A DNA stretch of 38,163 nucleotides from a virus. The notes beneath the pieces were generated by a model. That model did no database searches. It was given only the letters and a program-made list of their open reading frames with translations, and was not told where the DNA came from. How positions within the stretch are numbered: position 1 is the stretch's first letter; each line of letters opens with the position of its first letter. The translations under genes and the position numbers were made by a program. Positions 13,950 to 22,197 of the stretch are shown piece by piece. The stretch lies in IMG/VR virus record IMGVR_UViG_3300049006_000005, positions 1-38,163 of that record; one strand, given 5' to 3'.

Positions 13950-14921
13950 GTGGCACGCGATACGTACGAGGCCTGGATTCCCGAGGAGTACAGCTCGGCG
14001 CTGATCAAGCAGATCGAGCGTCAGTCTGCGGCCGAACGGTTCTTCCGCCAGGAGCCGATGGCCACCGACACCAAGCACGTGCCCCGTTCGGGCTCCGTCT
14101 CGGTCGCCGTCGTTGCGAAGGGCTCGGCGTATACCGAGTCGACGAGCACGAACGACGAGGTCCTGCTCACCGCGCGCAAGATCGGTTCGGCCGTCCGGAT
14201 CGCGGACGAGGACATTCAGGACGCGCCGGAAGCCATCATCGAGACGAAGAAGTCCGAGTGGGCTACCGGCTACGCGAAGTTCCTTGACAACGCGACCATC
14301 GGCGTCACCGCGGCCGAGAACGGTACGACCATTCCGTTCACGTCCGTGTACAAGGCGGTCACGACCACCGACGCCACCGTCGGCTACACGGCGAACGCGA
14401 ACCTGATTCAGTCGTCGCTCGTCAAGCTGGCCGCGCAGACCATTGGCGACATCAACATCACGTACGACAACCTGAACAACCTGCTCGGGCTGCTCGAAGG
14501 CTCGGACTACTTCGACGAGGCGAACGCCGTCGTCATCGCGCACCCGTACTTCAAGACCATCTTCCGGGGCGTCAAGGACACCAACGGCCGCCCGATCCTG
14601 GCCGGCGTCGACACCCCGGCCACCGACACCGCGGTCGGTGGCATGACCGTGTTCGGCTACCCGGTGCAGTGGTCGGTCGGCGCGCGGATGAACGCGACCG
14701 CGTCGCAGACCCCGTCCGGTAACCGCCTGCTCGTGGTCGGCAACCGGGACCTGCTCATCCTCGGCAAGCGCTCCGGCCCGGAGTACAAGGTTGCGGGCGC
14801 GGACACCGGCGTCGGCTTCCTCACGGACGAGAACCTGCTCAAGGCCCGGTCGCGCCGTGGCTTCCAGGTCGGCAACGTCAACGGCATCGCCGTCCTCGAA
14901 GCGCGCCCGACCACCTCGTAA
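13950..14921 (+). CDS. Major capsid protein (HK97-like fold)
   Basis: Encodes 323 residues from GTG 13950 behind GAAAGGCG. The N-terminus (ARDTYEAWIPEEYSSALI) and the core order (VPRSGSVSVAVV, RKIGSAVRIADEDIQDA, NGRPILAG, FGYPVQWS) are typical of HK97-type capsids of this size. It lies after the scaffold and before a strong hairpin, as expected for the most expressed gene. It forms the icosahedral shell; no protease gene is seen, so processing is not indicated. Confidence 0.93.
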   Translation: MARDTYEAWIPEEYSSALIKQIERQSAAERFFRQEPMATDTKHVPRSGSVSVAVVAKGSAYTESTSTNDEVLLTARKIGSAVRIADEDIQDAPEAIIETKKSEWATGYAKFLDNATIGVTAAENGTTIPFTSVYKAVTTTDATVGYTANANLIQSSLVKLAAQTIGDINITYDNLNNLLGLLEGSDYFDEANAVVIAHPYFKTIFRGVKDTNGRPILAGVDTPATDTAVGGMTVFGYPVQWSVGARMNATASQTPSGNRLLVVGNRDLLILGKRSGPEYKVAGADTGVGFLTDENLLKARSRRGFQVGNVNGIAVLEARPTTS

Positions 14922-14932
14922 CCTCGGGACCA

Positions 14933-14965
14933 GCCCGGTCGCCGCCCCCCCGTCGGCGACCGGGC
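14933..14965 (+). terminator. Hairpin after the capsid gene
   Basis: Perfect 12-bp stem (GCCCGGTCGCCG / CGGCGACCGGGC) with a C-rich 9-base loop. It lies 11 bp after the capsid stop and 16 bp before GGAGAGGA of the next gene. It would end most transcripts here and keep capsid mRNA in excess over downstream genes. Confidence 0.8.
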
Positions 14966-14994
14966 GCCCCCGTCCAGTACTGGAGAGGAACGCG

Positions 14995-15603
14995 ATGGCC
15001 AGCAAGCAGGACGAGACCGTCAAACCGTCCGAGCGCACCAACGACGAGCCCAAGGTCGTCGCGCAGTCCAAGAGCGCGTCGCTCGGCGAGCAGCCCGGAG
15101 ACGACCCCGGACGGCCGCCGATGAGCGACGACGACCGGGACTTCATCGTCGCGTCCAAGAGCATCGACGGCGACGACGGCAGTCACTTCGAGAAGCATTT
15201 CGTGCTGCTCGCCCGTGACTTCGGCGCCGGGTACGACCACTCGCCGAACTTCACCGGGACCACGCAGGAAGCCGTCAACGTCGGCGTGCGCCTGACCGGT
15301 GACGTCGAGTACATCGGCAAGGAAGACCACCCGGACGGCGTCAGCGTGATTCTGAAGTACCGGGCTCCGGTGCTCCCGGCCGACCACCCGGACGCCCCCG
15401 TCAACGTGGTCGACACCCAGGAGAAGTGGCGCGACAGCGTCAGCACGGCCGACGAGCGGACCGAGGTCGATCCCGCGCAGGTCAGTCCGCGGACCGGTGA
15501 CGCCCGCTACTCCGAAGCCGGCGAGGATCCGAAGCATCTGATCGAGCGTGGGTCGGCCGCGCCCGGTACCCCGGCGGCCGACGAGAAGTCGAGCTCGAAG
15601 TGA
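14995..15603 (+). CDS. Head-associated protein, unknown
   Basis: Encodes 202 residues from ATG 14995 behind GGAGAGGAAC. A disordered charged N-terminus (residues 1-45) leads a folded middle (FEKHFVLLARDFGAGYDHS, VGVRLTGDVEYIG, VSVILKYRAPV) and an acidic tail. Directly after the capsid, it could be a decoration or head-stabilising protein; this is positional inference only. Confidence 0.65.
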   Translation: MASKQDETVKPSERTNDEPKVVAQSKSASLGEQPGDDPGRPPMSDDDRDFIVASKSIDGDDGSHFEKHFVLLARDFGAGYDHSPNFTGTTQEAVNVGVRLTGDVEYIGKEDHPDGVSVILKYRAPVLPADHPDAPVNVVDTQEKWRDSVSTADERTEVDPAQVSPRTGDARYSEAGEDPKHLIERGSAAPGTPAADEKSSSK

Positions 15604-15770
15604 CCGCGGTCGCCGAGCCGGACGACGGCCAGATCATCGTCAACGGCCCGCCGGACATGGACCGGGACGATGCCGTCCTGGCCGAGTGCGTGCCGCCCGC
15701 GTACGGGTCGGACGAGGATCCGCACGGCGGCCGGCTCGACGACGCGCAGCACCACGACGGAGACGAGTAG
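15600..15770 (+). CDS. Small acidic head-region protein
   Basis: Encodes 56 residues from GTG 15600, overlapping the previous stop (GTGA). It is acidic and low in complexity (EPDDGQIIVNGPPDMDRDD ... HHDGDE). Coupled on the 5' side, with 3 bp to the next ATG. Function unknown. Confidence 0.6.
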   Translation: MTAVAEPDDGQIIVNGPPDMDRDDAVLAECVPPAYGSDEDPHGGRLDDAQHHDGDE

Positions 15771-15773
15771 GTC

Positions 15774-16505
15774 ATGGGCATAGTCGAGACGCTGCGCTCC
15801 CGCGGCAACCTGACGGGCTCCTACGTCCGTCCGGTCGGGTCGGACGGGTATCCGCCCGCGGTCGGTACGACGGTGGCGTTCGTCCTGTCGCAGCCGGTGC
15901 AGGACATGGTCAATCAGGGCAAGCGTCTCGGCTGGGCCAACAAGGGCACGATCGGCAACGTCAGCCACCTGCGTCTGCACGGTGACCACACCGGTCACTC
16001 GCTCGGCAAGACGCGCAGGATCATCTACGCGAAGGACACCGGGCTCCCGTCCGGCGGCAAGGCTGCGCTGCTCGCGCTCTGCCGCATGGACGACTACGAC
16101 ACCCGGTACATCGATTTCTTCAACGTCGACGGCCGGCAGTACAACTTCGCCGGTGTCGATGTCGGCCCGTCCGGTGACGTTCACCTGCATGTATCGATCC
16201 GGCAGGGTCAAGAGCTGACGCGCATCACGCTGTTCGACGACATCGCGGCCGTGATGGCCGGGACGTTCCGGAAGGCGTCGAGCGCGTCGGCTCCCATGCC
16301 CGACATCTTCAACCGGCTCGGCTTCATCGCCGGCGCCTCACTCGTACAGATTCCCGGTGATCGGGACATCTGGCTTGCCGGGCGCGGCAAACGAGCGATG
16401 GTCACCAACATGATCGAGCTGTCGAAGATCCGGGTTTACCTGCGGTCGCGGAACATGTCCGATCGGGTCGGCGCAGTCGACGTGCTGACCGAAGAGGTCG
16501 TGTAA
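15774..16505 (+). CDS. Unknown structural protein
   Basis: Encodes 243 residues. N-terminal half is beta-rich with a repeated VRP/VGP pattern; a segment HLRLHGDHTGHSLGKTRR is rich in His and Arg. The C-terminal half (GTFRKASSASAPMPDIFNRLGF) includes IPGDRDIWLAGRGKR. Not recognised. It sits between head and connector genes and is a plausible virion protein. Confidence 0.6.
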   Translation: MGIVETLRSRGNLTGSYVRPVGSDGYPPAVGTTVAFVLSQPVQDMVNQGKRLGWANKGTIGNVSHLRLHGDHTGHSLGKTRRIIYAKDTGLPSGGKAALLALCRMDDYDTRYIDFFNVDGRQYNFAGVDVGPSGDVHLHVSIRQGQELTRITLFDDIAAVMAGTFRKASSASAPMPDIFNRLGFIAGASLVQIPGDRDIWLAGRGKRAMVTNMIELSKIRVYLRSRNMSDRVGAVDVLTEEVV

Positions 16506-16507
16506 TC

Positions 16508-16963
16508 GTGGCTTGGGTAACGGTGGCGCAGGCGCTCGACCTCATTGGCAAAACCGTGACGGATGCCGATATCGCCGAGGCGCAGCCCATCATTGAACTG
16601 TTCAGCGGCACCTCCCCGGCCGCTGATGCAGATCAGACGTCGCGCACGCTTCGGACGCTGGCTTACGCGGTCAGCTATCAGGCCGCGTGGATGGCCACGC
16701 AGATTGATACCGAAGCGCGCGTCGACGTAAACCAGATCTCGCAAGACGGTGTCAGCGTCACGATGCAGCATGAAGATGCGCAGCTATTGGCGCCTCTGGC
16801 GAAGCGTTGGCTCGACCGGCTTCCGTGGAAGAGTAGCCGTTCCGTGTTCACTGGCGGCGGCACTACCCTGGACCGGACCTTGATTCAACAGGCACGCGAT
16901 AATGTCGTCTACGAATCGGACGACGAGCGTGACGGTCTAGGGTGGATACCTCTTTACTCGTAA
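16508..16963 (+). CDS. Head-tail connector (gp6-like adaptor)
   Basis: Encodes 151 residues from GTG 16508. A helical protein (VTVAQALDLIGKTVTDADI, TLRTLAYAVSYQAAWMA) ending in a DERDGLGWIPLY segment. The pattern and position match adaptor proteins that bind the portal and form the first ring of the neck. Family identity is by pattern only. Confidence 0.7.
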   Translation: MAWVTVAQALDLIGKTVTDADIAEAQPIIELFSGTSPAADADQTSRTLRTLAYAVSYQAAWMATQIDTEARVDVNQISQDGVSVTMQHEDAQLLAPLAKRWLDRLPWKSSRSVFTGGGTTLDRTLIQQARDNVVYESDDERDGLGWIPLYS

Positions 16964-17343
16964 TCGCATTTGCAATCGGACTAAGCATCGGCGCACTACT
17001 CGCGACGGCGACGTGCATTCTCTTGACGGGCGGAGACCTTGACGGCATTCGTTCCGACAACGCGAGTGAACGTGTTCCGCGGGGATGCGACGGACGAGTA
17101 CGGCGATCCGGTGAACGAGAACACCATTCCGGTGTTGACGAGCAAACCGTGCGCCTTAGTCGAATCCTTGCAGCAAACTACGAATCCGAGCGCCGGGAAC
17201 GAAGCGTTCGTCGAGACCGTGACGCTGCGATTCCGCCCCGGTACGGACGTACGGGAAGGCGACCGGGCCGTGGACACGCGGACCGGCTATATCTATCTCG
17301 TCGACACCGTGAGCCGGCCGCAGGCACTGGCGTGGTCGGCTGA
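16942..17343 (+). CDS. Possible overlapping membrane protein
   Basis: A GTG at 16942 opens a 133-residue frame that begins with a convincing membrane helix (TSLLVIAFAIGLSIGALLATAT) and continues as an Arg-rich tail in another frame of the connector gene 17039-17395. The helix is coded partly in the last 22 bases of 16508-16963 and mainly in the 75-bp gap before 17039, so at least the N-terminus looks selected. The tail may be a by-product of the connector sequence. Either an overprinted gene or a decayed one. Confidence 0.35.
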   Translation: MDTSLLVIAFAIGLSIGALLATATCILLTGGDLDGIRSDNASERVPRGCDGRVRRSGEREHHSGVDEQTVRLSRILAANYESERRERSVRRDRDAAIPPRYGRTGRRPGRGHADRLYLSRRHREPAAGTGVVG

Positions 17344-17395
17344 CGTCCGCTGTGGCGCCACCCGGCTCTCTACCGGGGACGGAACCGACTCGTGA
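17039..17395 (+). CDS. Head-tail connector / stopper-like protein
   Basis: Encodes 118 residues from TTG 17039 behind GGCGGAG. Beta-rich: TTRVNVFRGDATDEYGDPV, TVTLRFRPGTDVREGDRAV, DTRTGYIYLVDTVSRP. This reads like the small barrel proteins that close the neck after packaging (SPP1 gp16 class), and its position agrees. The rare TTG start is chosen because the ribosome site fits and nothing better lies upstream. Confidence 0.7.
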   Translation: MTAFVPTTRVNVFRGDATDEYGDPVNENTIPVLTSKPCALVESLQQTTNPSAGNEAFVETVTLRFRPGTDVREGDRAVDTRTGYIYLVDTVSRPQALAWSADVRCGATRLSTGDGTDS

Positions 17396-17444
17396 GGTAG
17401 CCTCACTCAAAAGGTTGGTTGTACCCGTCAACGGTACGTAAGCC
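17393..17444 (+). promoter_or_regulatory. Inverted repeats in the connector/gp10 gap
   Basis: TGAGG-TAG-CCTCA (17393-17405) begins at the connector stop codon, followed by a GTACC / GGTAC pair near 17427-17444. TAGCCT is the same hexamer as the -10 candidate at 6921. It may be a minor internal promoter or an mRNA structure; evidence is weak. Confidence 0.3.
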
Positions 17445-17478
17445 GACTGCCGACCGGCCCGTCAAGGGAGGCCCCACC

Positions 17479-17811
17479 GTGGCGACCGTGCGCTACACGC
17501 CATCGCCCGAGGGCATCGCCAAGATCGAAGGCCGGACGGACGCGTTCGTCGAGCGACTCGCCGACCTCTCCGCCGAGGACATGAAGCGGACCGGCCCGGT
17601 CGACACCGGCAACATGGTCAGCACGGTGCGCGTCGAGAAACCACGCGAGCTCGTGCGGCTGGTGAAGTGCGGCGGCATCGTCGGCGACACCGGCAAGTAC
17701 GTCGGCTACGCCCCCTACGTCGAGCTCGGCACCAGCCGCATGGCCGCGCAGCCGTTCATGCGGCCAGCGCTCTACCGCCTGCGCACCGCAGCCGAGGGAC
17801 TCGGTTTCTGA
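17479..17811 (+). CDS. HK97 gp10-like head-tail protein
   Basis: Encodes 110 residues from GTG 17479 behind AAGGGAGG. It contains the family's hallmark C-terminus, YVELGTSRMAAQPFMRPAL, after DTGNMVSTVRVEKP. These proteins join the neck to the tail. It ends in a TGATG overlap with the next gene. Confidence 0.85.
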   Translation: MATVRYTPSPEGIAKIEGRTDAFVERLADLSAEDMKRTGPVDTGNMVSTVRVEKPRELVRLVKCGGIVGDTGKYVGYAPYVELGTSRMAAQPFMRPALYRLRTAAEGLGF

Positions 17812-18008
17812 TGAGCGACCAGGCGGCCATCCACACCGCGATCGAAGCGGCGGCCGGCGCGTTCGTCACCCGGTGGATCGTCGTCGCCGAGGTCACCGAC
17901 AACGACAGCGGCACGCAGTCGCTGATCACCATGCCCTCTCCTGGGCTGGCCCAGTGGGACGCGACCGGCTTCCTCCGCTACGCCGAGCACAAGGCGAGTG
18001 ACAGCTGA
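17811..18008 (+). CDS. Small neck-region protein
   Basis: Encodes 65 residues (MSDQAAIHTAIEAAAG ... HKASDS). Its core VTRWIVVAEVTDNDSGTQSL and LAQWDATGFLRYAEH resembles a short protein often seen at this position in actinophages, function unassigned. Coupled on both sides by TGATG. Confidence 0.7.
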   Translation: MSDQAAIHTAIEAAAGAFVTRWIVVAEVTDNDSGTQSLITMPSPGLAQWDATGFLRYAEHKASDS

Positions 18009-18454
18009 TGGCGTTCCTGCCGACGTCCGAGCTCATCGCCGTCGCGTGGCTGGCCGAAGCCGTCCCGGACCTCCCGGACGGCAAGGTCGCCACCTCGCTG
18101 CCCTCCGACGTCGCCGCCTTCTCGGACGGCTTCGTCACAGTCTCGATCGTCGGTGGCGCGCCGCACCCGTACGTGCCGATGCGACGCCCGGTCGTCCAGA
18201 TCGATTGCTGGGTCGCCACGATCGGCAGCACTAAGCCGCGGTGGGGCAGAGCGAACGATCTGGCCGAGATCATCCGGGCGGCGACCTACCCGCCGGAATC
18301 GGCGAACAGCATCAAGGTCACGCCGCGGTCCGGCTACGACGATGCGCGCGTGTGGTCGGCCTTCCTGCTCACCGAACCACGACGGGTCGAGGGTGACCCC
18401 AACCGGCACGCTCGCTTCACGTTCGACATGCAGTTTCACTGGACGACGGTATGA
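18008..18454 (+). CDS. Tail terminator-like protein
   Basis: Encodes 148 residues. Alpha/beta pattern with SDGFVTVSIVGGAP, RRPVVQIDCWVAT, NDLAEIIRAATY and a final strand ARFTFDMQFHW, as in tail-completion proteins that cap the tube at the neck. Position between gp10-like and tail-tube genes agrees. Confidence 0.72.
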   Translation: MAFLPTSELIAVAWLAEAVPDLPDGKVATSLPSDVAAFSDGFVTVSIVGGAPHPYVPMRRPVVQIDCWVATIGSTKPRWGRANDLAEIIRAATYPPESANSIKVTPRSGYDDARVWSAFLLTEPRRVEGDPNRHARFTFDMQFHWTTV

Positions 18455-18462
18455 GGAGAGAG

Positions 18463-18645
18463 ATGACAACCGAGCAGCCGTGGCCGGAGTCGTATCCGGT
18501 CAAGAACGTCAAGGTCACGATGGGCATGACTCTCGACGAGGTCGACGAGGCCGAGTACACGGACCTTCGCCGGCAAGGATTGATCGACTTCGGCGACGAC
18601 GCTCCGGCGCCGGTCGACCGTCGTCCGTCCGGGCAGGAAGGCTGA
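18463..18645 (+). CDS. Small tail-region protein
   Basis: Encodes 60 residues from ATG 18463 behind GAGGAGAGAG. Acidic (MTLDEVDEAEYTDLRRQG). The frame also opens at 18451, but that start would use up the ribosome site. Function unknown; adjacent to the tail tube. Confidence 0.65.
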   Translation: MTTEQPWPESYPVKNVKVTMGMTLDEVDEAEYTDLRRQGLIDFGDDAPAPVDRRPSGQEG

Positions 18646-18648
18646 CCC

Positions 18649-19230
18649 ATGGCTGTTACCGCAACGAACCTGATCCAGGGACCGGCCACGATCTGGGCGG
18701 GCGTCTTCGGCGTGACCGAGCCCGCGAAGACGATCGCTGCTCTGACCGGTGCGCCCGGCGCCGGGTGGACTGACGTCGGTGGCACGCTCGACGGCCTCAC
18801 GTGGAACATGAACCGTGAGTACTCGAAGCTGATGGTCGACCAGATCAGCTACCGAGTCGGCACCCGGCTGACCGAAGCCGACGACACGTTCGAGACGAAG
18901 CTCGCCGAGCCCACGCTCGACAACCTCAAGCTGATCTTGAACGGCGGCACGATCACGGTCGGCGCAACCACGGCGCTCGGCGTGAACGACTACGAGCCGG
19001 ACGTCACGAATGCTGCGACGCAGATGACCTACGGCGCGATCCTGCTCGACGGCTGGGCTCCGAACGGCAAGCGCCGTCGCGTCATCGTCCGCAAGGTCTG
19101 CGCGAGCGACAACACGTCATTCAACGCGAGTCGCGAGGATCAGTCGTCGTTCTCGGTCACGTGGGCGGCACACTTCGTCTCGACCGGTATCAAGCCCTTC
19201 CAGGTATTCGACGACGTCACCACCCCGTAA
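18649..19230 (+). CDS. Major tail tube protein
   Basis: Encodes 193 residues. The pattern ATNLIQGPATIWAGVFG, DVGGTLDGLTWNMNREYS and VDQISYRVGTRLTEADDTF is typical of actinophage tube subunits, and the gene lies directly before the tail chaperones. It polymerises as hexamer rings around the tape measure. Confidence 0.87.
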   Translation: MAVTATNLIQGPATIWAGVFGVTEPAKTIAALTGAPGAGWTDVGGTLDGLTWNMNREYSKLMVDQISYRVGTRLTEADDTFETKLAEPTLDNLKLILNGGTITVGATTALGVNDYEPDVTNAATQMTYGAILLDGWAPNGKRRRVIVRKVCASDNTSFNASREDQSSFSVTWAAHFVSTGIKPFQVFDDVTTP

Positions 19231-19248
19231 GACGAGAGGACACTCACC

Positions 19249-19563
19249 GTGGCACTGAACTTCGACGAACGGCCCGAAGAGGAAGCCGTCGAGGTCGAGC
19301 AGATCGAACTGTTCATCCTCGACGGCAAGACGTACTCGATTCCGAAAGTCTTCACCGCGAACAAGCTGCTCGGCTTCATGCAGGAGATGCGTTCGAACGG
19401 GCAGGAAGCCGCATCGGTGGGTCTGCTCATCGACAGCATCGGCACGGCCGGATACAACAAGCTGCTCGCGTACAAGGGACTGACGTACTCAGACCTGAAA
19501 GCCATCTTCGATACTGTCGCCAAAGCGGCCATGGGTGCCATGGAGGAAATGACGGGAAACTAG
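19249..19563 (+). CDS. Tail assembly chaperone, short form (G)
   Basis: Encodes 104 residues from GTG 19249, 7 bp after ACGAGAGGAC (19232-19241). Acidic N-terminus and a helical body (VFTANKLLGFMQEMRS, YNKLLAYKGLTYSDLK). The gene ends at TAG 19561, just after a slippery heptamer; a fraction of ribosomes should shift -1 to give the long form. The chaperone coats the tape measure during tail assembly. Confidence 0.88.
   Translation: MALNFDERPEEEAVEVEQIELFILDGKTYSIPKVFTANKLLGFMQEMRSNGQEAASVGLLIDSIGTAGYNKLLAYKGLTYSDLKAIFDTVAKAAMGAMEEMTGN
19554..19560 (+). promoter_or_regulatory. Programmed -1 frameshift site (GGGAAAC)
   Basis: G-GGA-AAC is read in the zero frame immediately before the TAG at 19561. 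Slipping back one base gives GGG-AAA-CTA and opens a 97-codon extension to 19853. This is the classic X-XXY-YYZ arrangement of tail chaperone genes. Confidence 0.88.
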
Positions 19564-19853
19564 TTCGCCGGTATCGGCAGGTTGAATGGATACCGGCGTA
19601 CCTAGATGACCTTCGTAGTGACTTCCGAGTCTTCTACCGAATCGACGACCTCGAAGCGATGCCCGGACCGTTGCTCTGTTCGTTCGCATGGCGCGTCTCG
19701 GCGTACAACGGTGTGATGTATGCCCGGATCGAGAGCGAGCGGCAGCGGCGCTCGAAGACGGCAGACGGCCGACCACGTGAGTACGTGTCCAACGAACGGG
19801 CGCAACAGTTGGTCAAGGACGAGGGAGTGTTCGAAACGGTGAGCGATGGCTGA
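19560..19853 (+). CDS. Tail assembly chaperone, frameshift extension (T domain)
   Basis: Has no good start of its own and is translated as a fusion with the short form, giving about 201 residues in total. It begins LVRRYRQVEWIPAYLDDLRS, with FYRIDDLEAMPGPLL and a helical C-terminus (ARIESERQRRSK). The T domain contacts the tape measure and recruits tube subunits. It overlaps the tape-measure start by 8 bases. Confidence 0.87.
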   Translation, partial: LVRRYRQVEWIPAYLDDLRSDFRVFYRIDDLEAMPGPLLCSFAWRVSAYNGVMYARIESERQRRSKTADGRPREYVSNERAQQLVKDEGVFETVSDG

Positions 19854-22197
19854 CGAAGATTTCAAACTCGGCGCAGCCGTCGTCGAGGTCCGCGCCGATG
19901 TCGACAAGACACAGGTCGAGGCGTCCGGTGCGGCGGCTGGTCAGCAATTCGGCGATGCGTTCACCCGTGATTCGAACGGTCGGCTGCGCGACTCCCTCGG
20001 CCGGTACGTCGCCGAATCGGGTACAGCTGGCGGCTCGGCCGGCTCGTCATTCGGCAAGAAGTTCGGCGAGGAATCCGAAAAGGAGATCGACCTCCACCTC
20101 GGCAAGTCGTTCGGTATCGCCAGTGCCGGGCTGCTCGGGCTCGGCGCGGTCGGCGTCGGCGTCTTCGGCGCGGTGGGCGGCGCGCTGGCCGGGGTCGGTC
20201 TCGGCATCGCCCAGATCGGTTTCAACGCCATCCTTGCCGGCGACAAGATGAAGGCCGCGTGGAAAGACTTCGGCAAGGAGACGCAGGCACAGCTCGCCGA
20301 GATTGCCAAGCCGCTACAGCCCGTCTTGCAGAACGTGATGACCACCGTCACGAACACGCTCAAGACGATCGGTCCGGCGATGACGCAGATGTTCGCTGCT
20401 CTCGCTCCTGGGATCAACGCACTCGTCGGTGGGATCGGTAAGGGCCTGGTCTCGATCGCTCCGTTGTTTCAGCAACTCGGATCCGCGATCGCTCCCATCC
20501 TGTCTGCGATCGGTTCGAGCATGGGGCCGATCATGCAGAACGTCATGGGCTTCCTGTTGCAGCTGGCCAATGCGTTCAAGTCCGTCGCACCGCAGTTCGG
20601 TCAGCTACTCGTCGCGGTCTCCGGGCTGCTCGGCCCGATCGCGCAGCTACTCATCCCGCTTATCAAAATGGGCGCGACCGTCTTCCCGCCGATCATCACC
20701 CTGGTCGGAACCCTGGTCGGCGCGCTGACCGGTGCTCTCGCTCCCGTGTTCAAGACGTTGACGCCGATCATCGGTCAGCTGGCAACGACCTTCGCGGGCA
20801 CGCTCTCTACCGGCCTGAAACTGGCAACTCCATTGCTCGGCACACTCGCCGGATTCATCGGCCAGCTGATGACGGCGATCCTGCCGTTGCTGCCGAAGCT
20901 GATGGAAATGGGCTCCACCTTCATGTCGGAGCTGATCCCCGCGATCACTCCCCTGATGCCGATCATCGGTCAGCTCGTGACGGCACTCGGGCAAGCGCTG
21001 ATGGATTCGATGATCGCTCTGATGCCCGCGATCATGTCTCTGCTCGACGCGTTCATCGAGCTGATCCCGACTGGGCTCCCGATCATCGAGATGATCTTGC
21101 AGCTCGTCATCGCGCTGCTACCGCTGATCCCCGCGATCATTCAACTTGCCGCAACGATCATCGGCGTGATCATGCCCGCGTTCGTCGCGTACATGAAGGT
21201 CATGCAGACGGTCGTCGGCTTCGTCCTCGAAATCCTCATCCCGATCATCCAAGGTCTTGTCGACTTCCTCGTCAAGGTATTCACCGGCGACTTCTCGGTC
21301 ATCACCGACGCGCTGTCCGCGTTCTGGGATTGGTTCTCGTCCGGATGGGTCGGCATCTTCAACTCCGTCAAGGATGCGTTCCTAGCGTGGTGGCATTTCT
21401 TCCTCGACAATTGGACGTCGCTCATCTCGACCGTGACCGGCGCGCTATCGGCATTCTGGACATGGTTCACCGAGGGATGGTTCAAGACCTGGAATGACGC
21501 CAAGACGTTCCTGTCCAACACGTGGAACGCCATCAAGGATTTCTTCATGACATGGTTCACCGTCGTCAAGAACCTGTTTACGACGACGCTCGGCGCGATC
21601 GGCACTGCGTGGACGAACGCGTGGAACACTGCGAAGTCAATGGTGACGACGGCGTTCGACAACATCAAGACGGCCGTGTCGAATGCGATCAACGCCGTGA
21701 AGACGACGGTCGGCAACCTACCCGGCCAGATCAAAACCGCACTCGGCAACGTCGGCTCGATGCTGCTCGACTCCGGCAAGGCGATCATTCAAGGCCTGAT
21801 CAACGGCATCACCAGCATGGCCGGGAACGTGAAGAACGCGGTCACCAACGTGCTCAATGCAGCACGCAACTTGCTGCCGTTCTCGCCGGCCAAGGAAGGC
21901 CCGTTCTCGGGCACCGGGTGGACGACCTACTCCGGTGCCAGCATCTCGAAGGGCCTGGCCGAGGGCATCACCAGCAACGCCGGTCTCGTCAAGGCGGCCG
22001 TCAACGATCTGACCACGACCGCCGCGGTGGGGCTCCCGTCCGGCGTGGTCGGCCCGCCGTCCACGGGCGGCACGAGCTACGGCGGAATCATCATCAACAT
22101 CGACGGCACGCTCGACCTCACCACTCCCGGCGCGGCGCGCGAGCTGGCCGAGCGGATCCGGGCCGAGCTCGTCACGCTCGAGCGAGAGGTCGCCTGA
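19846..22197 (+). CDS. Tape measure protein
   Basis: Encodes 783 residues. N-terminal LGAAVVEVRADVDKTQVEASG is the usual opening. Residues about 85-490 are a long series of hydrophobic helices (LLGLGAVGVGVFGAVGG, PLIPAIIQLAATIIGVIMP), then a Trp-rich segment of short repeats (SAFWDWFSSGWVGIFN, SAFWTWFTEGWFKTW), then AARNLLPFSPAKEGPFSG. At about 1.5 A per residue it implies a tail near 115-120 nm. No lysozyme or peptidase motif is evident. Confidence 0.93.
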   Translation: MADEDFKLGAAVVEVRADVDKTQVEASGAAAGQQFGDAFTRDSNGRLRDSLGRYVAESGTAGGSAGSSFGKKFGEESEKEIDLHLGKSFGIASAGLLGLGAVGVGVFGAVGGALAGVGLGIAQIGFNAILAGDKMKAAWKDFGKETQAQLAEIAKPLQPVLQNVMTTVTNTLKTIGPAMTQMFAALAPGINALVGGIGKGLVSIAPLFQQLGSAIAPILSAIGSSMGPIMQNVMGFLLQLANAFKSVAPQFGQLLVAVSGLLGPIAQLLIPLIKMGATVFPPIITLVGTLVGALTGALAPVFKTLTPIIGQLATTFAGTLSTGLKLATPLLGTLAGFIGQLMTAILPLLPKLMEMGSTFMSELIPAITPLMPIIGQLVTALGQALMDSMIALMPAIMSLLDAFIELIPTGLPIIEMILQLVIALLPLIPAIIQLAATIIGVIMPAFVAYMKVMQTVVGFVLEILIPIIQGLVDFLVKVFTGDFSVITDALSAFWDWFSSGWVGIFNSVKDAFLAWWHFFLDNWTSLISTVTGALSAFWTWFTEGWFKTWNDAKTFLSNTWNAIKDFFMTWFTVVKNLFTTTLGAIGTAWTNAWNTAKSMVTTAFDNIKTAVSNAINAVKTTVGNLPGQIKTALGNVGSMLLDSGKAIIQGLINGITSMAGNVKNAVTNVLNAARNLLPFSPAKEGPFSGTGWTTYSGASISKGLAEGITSNAGLVKAAVNDLTTTAAVGLPSGVVGPPSTGGTSYGGIIINIDGTLDLTTPGAARELAERIRAELVTLEREVA

